From Acidovorax sp. 69 (GTDB lineage: Bacteria; Pseudomonadota; Gammaproteobacteria; Burkholderiales; Burkholderiaceae_C), in NCBI RefSeq assembly GCF_002797445.1, contig NZ_PGEP01000001.1, positions 2,852,501 through 2,916,500 of the forward strand: DNA of 64,000 nucleotides, given 5' to 3'. The position numbers were made by a program, and so were the translations under genes. The notes beneath the pieces were generated by a model. The model saw only the letters and a program-made list of their open reading frames with translations. It made no database searches and was not told where the DNA came from. Below are positions 62,658 to 64,000 of the stretch, in pieces (within the stretch, counting starts at the first letter, position 1; every line of letters starts with the position of its first letter).

Positions 62658-63683
62658 TCAGGCAAGAACGTCCGCGTGGACGTGAGCGGCAAAACGCGCG
62701 GGGTCGGTGCTGGGCTTGAGCACGCCCACCAGCTTGAAGTCGCGGGCATAGAACTCGATCTCCTGCCGCAGCGCCGTGCCTACGGGGTGGCTGCGGTGCG
62801 TGAGCGTGCCCAACACCGCGCGCAGGTCTTCTTGCGGCACTTTGGAATATGGGCTGAAGATGCGTGCCGTTTCGTTGGGGTTGTCGGAAACGAAGTCCGA
62901 GGCCTCGATGATGGCGCGCGTGAGGGCTGCCGCCGTGCCTTTGTCGTTGCGCACCATGGCGCCGCTCACGCCCAGCACGCAGCAGGTTTTGGCGGCGTAT
63001 TCGCCCGACAGGTTCGACGCCAGGTCCACCAGGCCCTTGGTACGGCGCTGGATGAGCAGCAGGTTGGGGTCGCCGTCGGCAATGGCCTGTGCCTCGCCCT
63101 TTTCCACCGCAAGGCCCAGCATGTCACCGGGGAATTGGCGCCAAACCACATCTTTCTCGGGGTTCAAGCCGGCCTTGGCCAGCAATACCGAGAAAAAATT
63201 CTTGCCAGGACTGTTGAGGTCCGAGACGGCAATGGTCTTGCCCTTGAGCTTTTGCAAGCTGGTCACGCCCGCCGCTTCGTAGCCCACCAAGCGTGAACAA
63301 CCGCCATGCGAGCTGCCCACCAGCTTCACGTCAAAGCCCGACTCCAGCGGCTTGATCCAGCGGTGCACCATGCCCAGGCCCGCATCGGCCTTGGAGGTGG
63401 CAATGGTCTCCAGCAGTTGGTCGGTAGAGCCCGCAAAATTGATCAACTCGACCTTGAGGCCATGTTTTTCAAAAATACCCCGTTCGATGGCTACAGGGGC
63501 CGCAGAAAGGCAAATGGCATTGGCGTTCCACGCCAGCTTCACCTCACGCAGCTTGCCGGCAGCCAGCACATGGCTGCCCACCACACTGCCCACCCCCACC
63601 ATGCTGGACGCGCCCGCCGCCTGCAACAGCTGCCGGCGCGTCCAGCGCCCTCCCACCCCACCTTGACCTTGAACCTTGCTCAT
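62658..63683 (-). CDS. ABC substrate-binding protein, NrtA/SsuA-type, Tat-exported
   Basis: 341 residues. The twin-arginine signal (RWTRRQLLQAAGASSMVGVG) precedes KLAWNANAICLSAAPVAIER, STDQLLETIATSKADAGLGM and SDLNSPGKNFFSVLL. It is of the nitrate/sulfonate/taurine type, but a Cys pair (KTCCVLG) and operon with cytochrome c are unusual. AGGG lies seven bases before the ATG. Ligand unknown; an aromatic or alkyl sulfonate, or a metal-chelate, are possible. Confidence 0.88.
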   Translation of the reverse strand: MSKVQGQGGVGGRWTRRQLLQAAGASSMVGVGSVVGSHVLAAGKLREVKLAWNANAICLSAAPVAIERGIFEKHGLKVELINFAGSTDQLLETIATSKADAGLGMVHRWIKPLESGFDVKLVGSSHGGCSRLVGYEAAGVTSLQKLKGKTIAVSDLNSPGKNFFSVLLAKAGLNPEKDVVWRQFPGDMLGLAVEKGEAQAIADGDPNLLLIQRRTKGLVDLASNLSGEYAAKTCCVLGVSGAMVRNDKGTAAALTRAIIEASDFVSDNPNETARIFSPYSKVPQEDLRAVLGTLTHRSHPVGTALRQEIEFYARDFKLVGVLKPSTDPARFAAHVHADVLA

Positions 63684-63868
63684 GTTGTGCCCTTTTGGTT
63701 GTCAAATGCCGACCAGCGATGTGAATGCCTGGGTGCAGGCCAGCACAATCGCTACGATGGATTGGCATTGAACCGAGAGTTGCCCCGCAACAGAACGAAG
63801 AAAAACAGGGATGCATATGCAAAACACGCAGCACGCCAGAGGCCCAGACGCTGGTGCAATACCGGGCA
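63684..63868. other. Divergent region upstream of ABC operon
   Basis: A 185-base gap between the binding-protein gene and the frame at the right edge. No sulfur motif, repeat-family member or terminator is evident. Confidence 0.4.
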
Positions 63869-64000
63869 TGAGTTCATTGCCCACCCCATCGGCTCCACCC
63901 GCACAGCAGGGGGCCCCAACACCACACGCCTGCGCCACTTTGTGCAGCAACTGGCCACGCTGGTCGAGCGGGGCTTGCCCGAGGCCGACACCCTGTCCCA
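63869..64000 (+). CDS. Start of a gene cut by the right edge; perhaps cysteine dioxygenase-like
   Basis: An ATG at 63869 reads MSSLPTPSAPPAQQG, and the coherent protein sequence TTRLRHFVQQLATLVERGLP then EADTLS continues in the next frame after a G5 run at 63909-63913. A sixth G would join them. The second part resembles the beginning of bacterial cysteine dioxygenases as I remember them, which would fit the sulfur theme, but only 30 residues are visible. The start could also lie elsewhere. Confidence 0.3.

Overview
The window is GC-rich, gene-dense chromosomal DNA that looks like a member of the Comamonadaceae (Burkholderiales), most like Acidovorax or a close relative. The reasons are the pervasive G/C third codon positions, several LysR regulators, three Bug/TctC-type binding proteins, metN/metI and cysPTWA gene order, and a recurrent intergenic dyad (ATAGC-N5-GCGCTT-N7-AAGCGC-N5-GCTAT) that I associate with this family. 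I see no rRNA, tRNA, CRISPR array, phage or intact insertion sequence.

Layout. 1-5.1 kb: end of a LysR gene, debris of a membrane protein and a Crp/Fnr gene, a GAF/HD-GYP phosphodiesterase, then trhO and a GST-like gene. 5.1-11.5 kb: dsbB, the sulfate transporter cysP-cysT-cysW-cysA, a small serine hydrolase and the 1-Cys peroxiredoxin lsfA. 11.6-14.3 kb: a secreted protein, an ECF sigma factor and a membrane protein ending in ankyrin repeats. 14.3-22 kb: an HDOD protein, a LysR/azoR divergent pair, a membrane GGDEF-EAL protein whose GGDEF site is degenerate, metQ and an HD-like protein. 22-28.5 kb: a quinone-reductase-like MDR protein, an MFS/hydrolase/cyclophilin-fold operon with a divergent LysR, and a MerR/carboxymuconolactone-decarboxylase pair. 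28.5-34.8 kb: a DUF1566-like protein and a tartrate/D-malate cluster (LysR, ttuC, ttuD, Bug protein) followed by a GNAT gene. 34.9-43.2 kb: metI-metN, a frameshifted MFS gene, and an organosulfur cluster (two SsuA-like proteins, an SfnB/acyl-CoA dehydrogenase-type flavoprotein, a class II aldolase/adducin protein, a molybdopterin-fold protein). 43.3-48.4 kb: MFS plus LysR, an alpha/beta hydrolase-LuxR fusion and a second hydrolase. 48.6-52.8 kb: ssuD with a decayed ssuA, an SRPBCC and a DUF1801 gene, a small gene behind a LexA box, and a low-molecular-weight phosphatase. 53-59.1 kb: a carboxylate cluster (two Bug proteins, SDR, FAA hydrolase, 2-hydroxyacid dehydrogenase) divergent from an HTH-citrate synthase fusion. 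59.5-63.7 kb: an ABC importer operon that ends in a membrane cytochrome c.

Sulfur is the common thread: sulfate import, methionine import (metQ unlinked to metNI), alkanesulfonate desulfonation, several SsuA-like proteins and lsfA. Four of these genes (cysP, lsfA, metQ, metN) carry the same motif, AAAAC-N-CAAA(N)GA-ATA on the plus strand, 42-54 bases before the start codon. I read it as a CysB-type sulfur-starvation promoter element. The best candidates for something undescribed are that regulon, the ECF/ankyrin module, the SfnB-aldolase cluster and the SOS-box-driven small gene.
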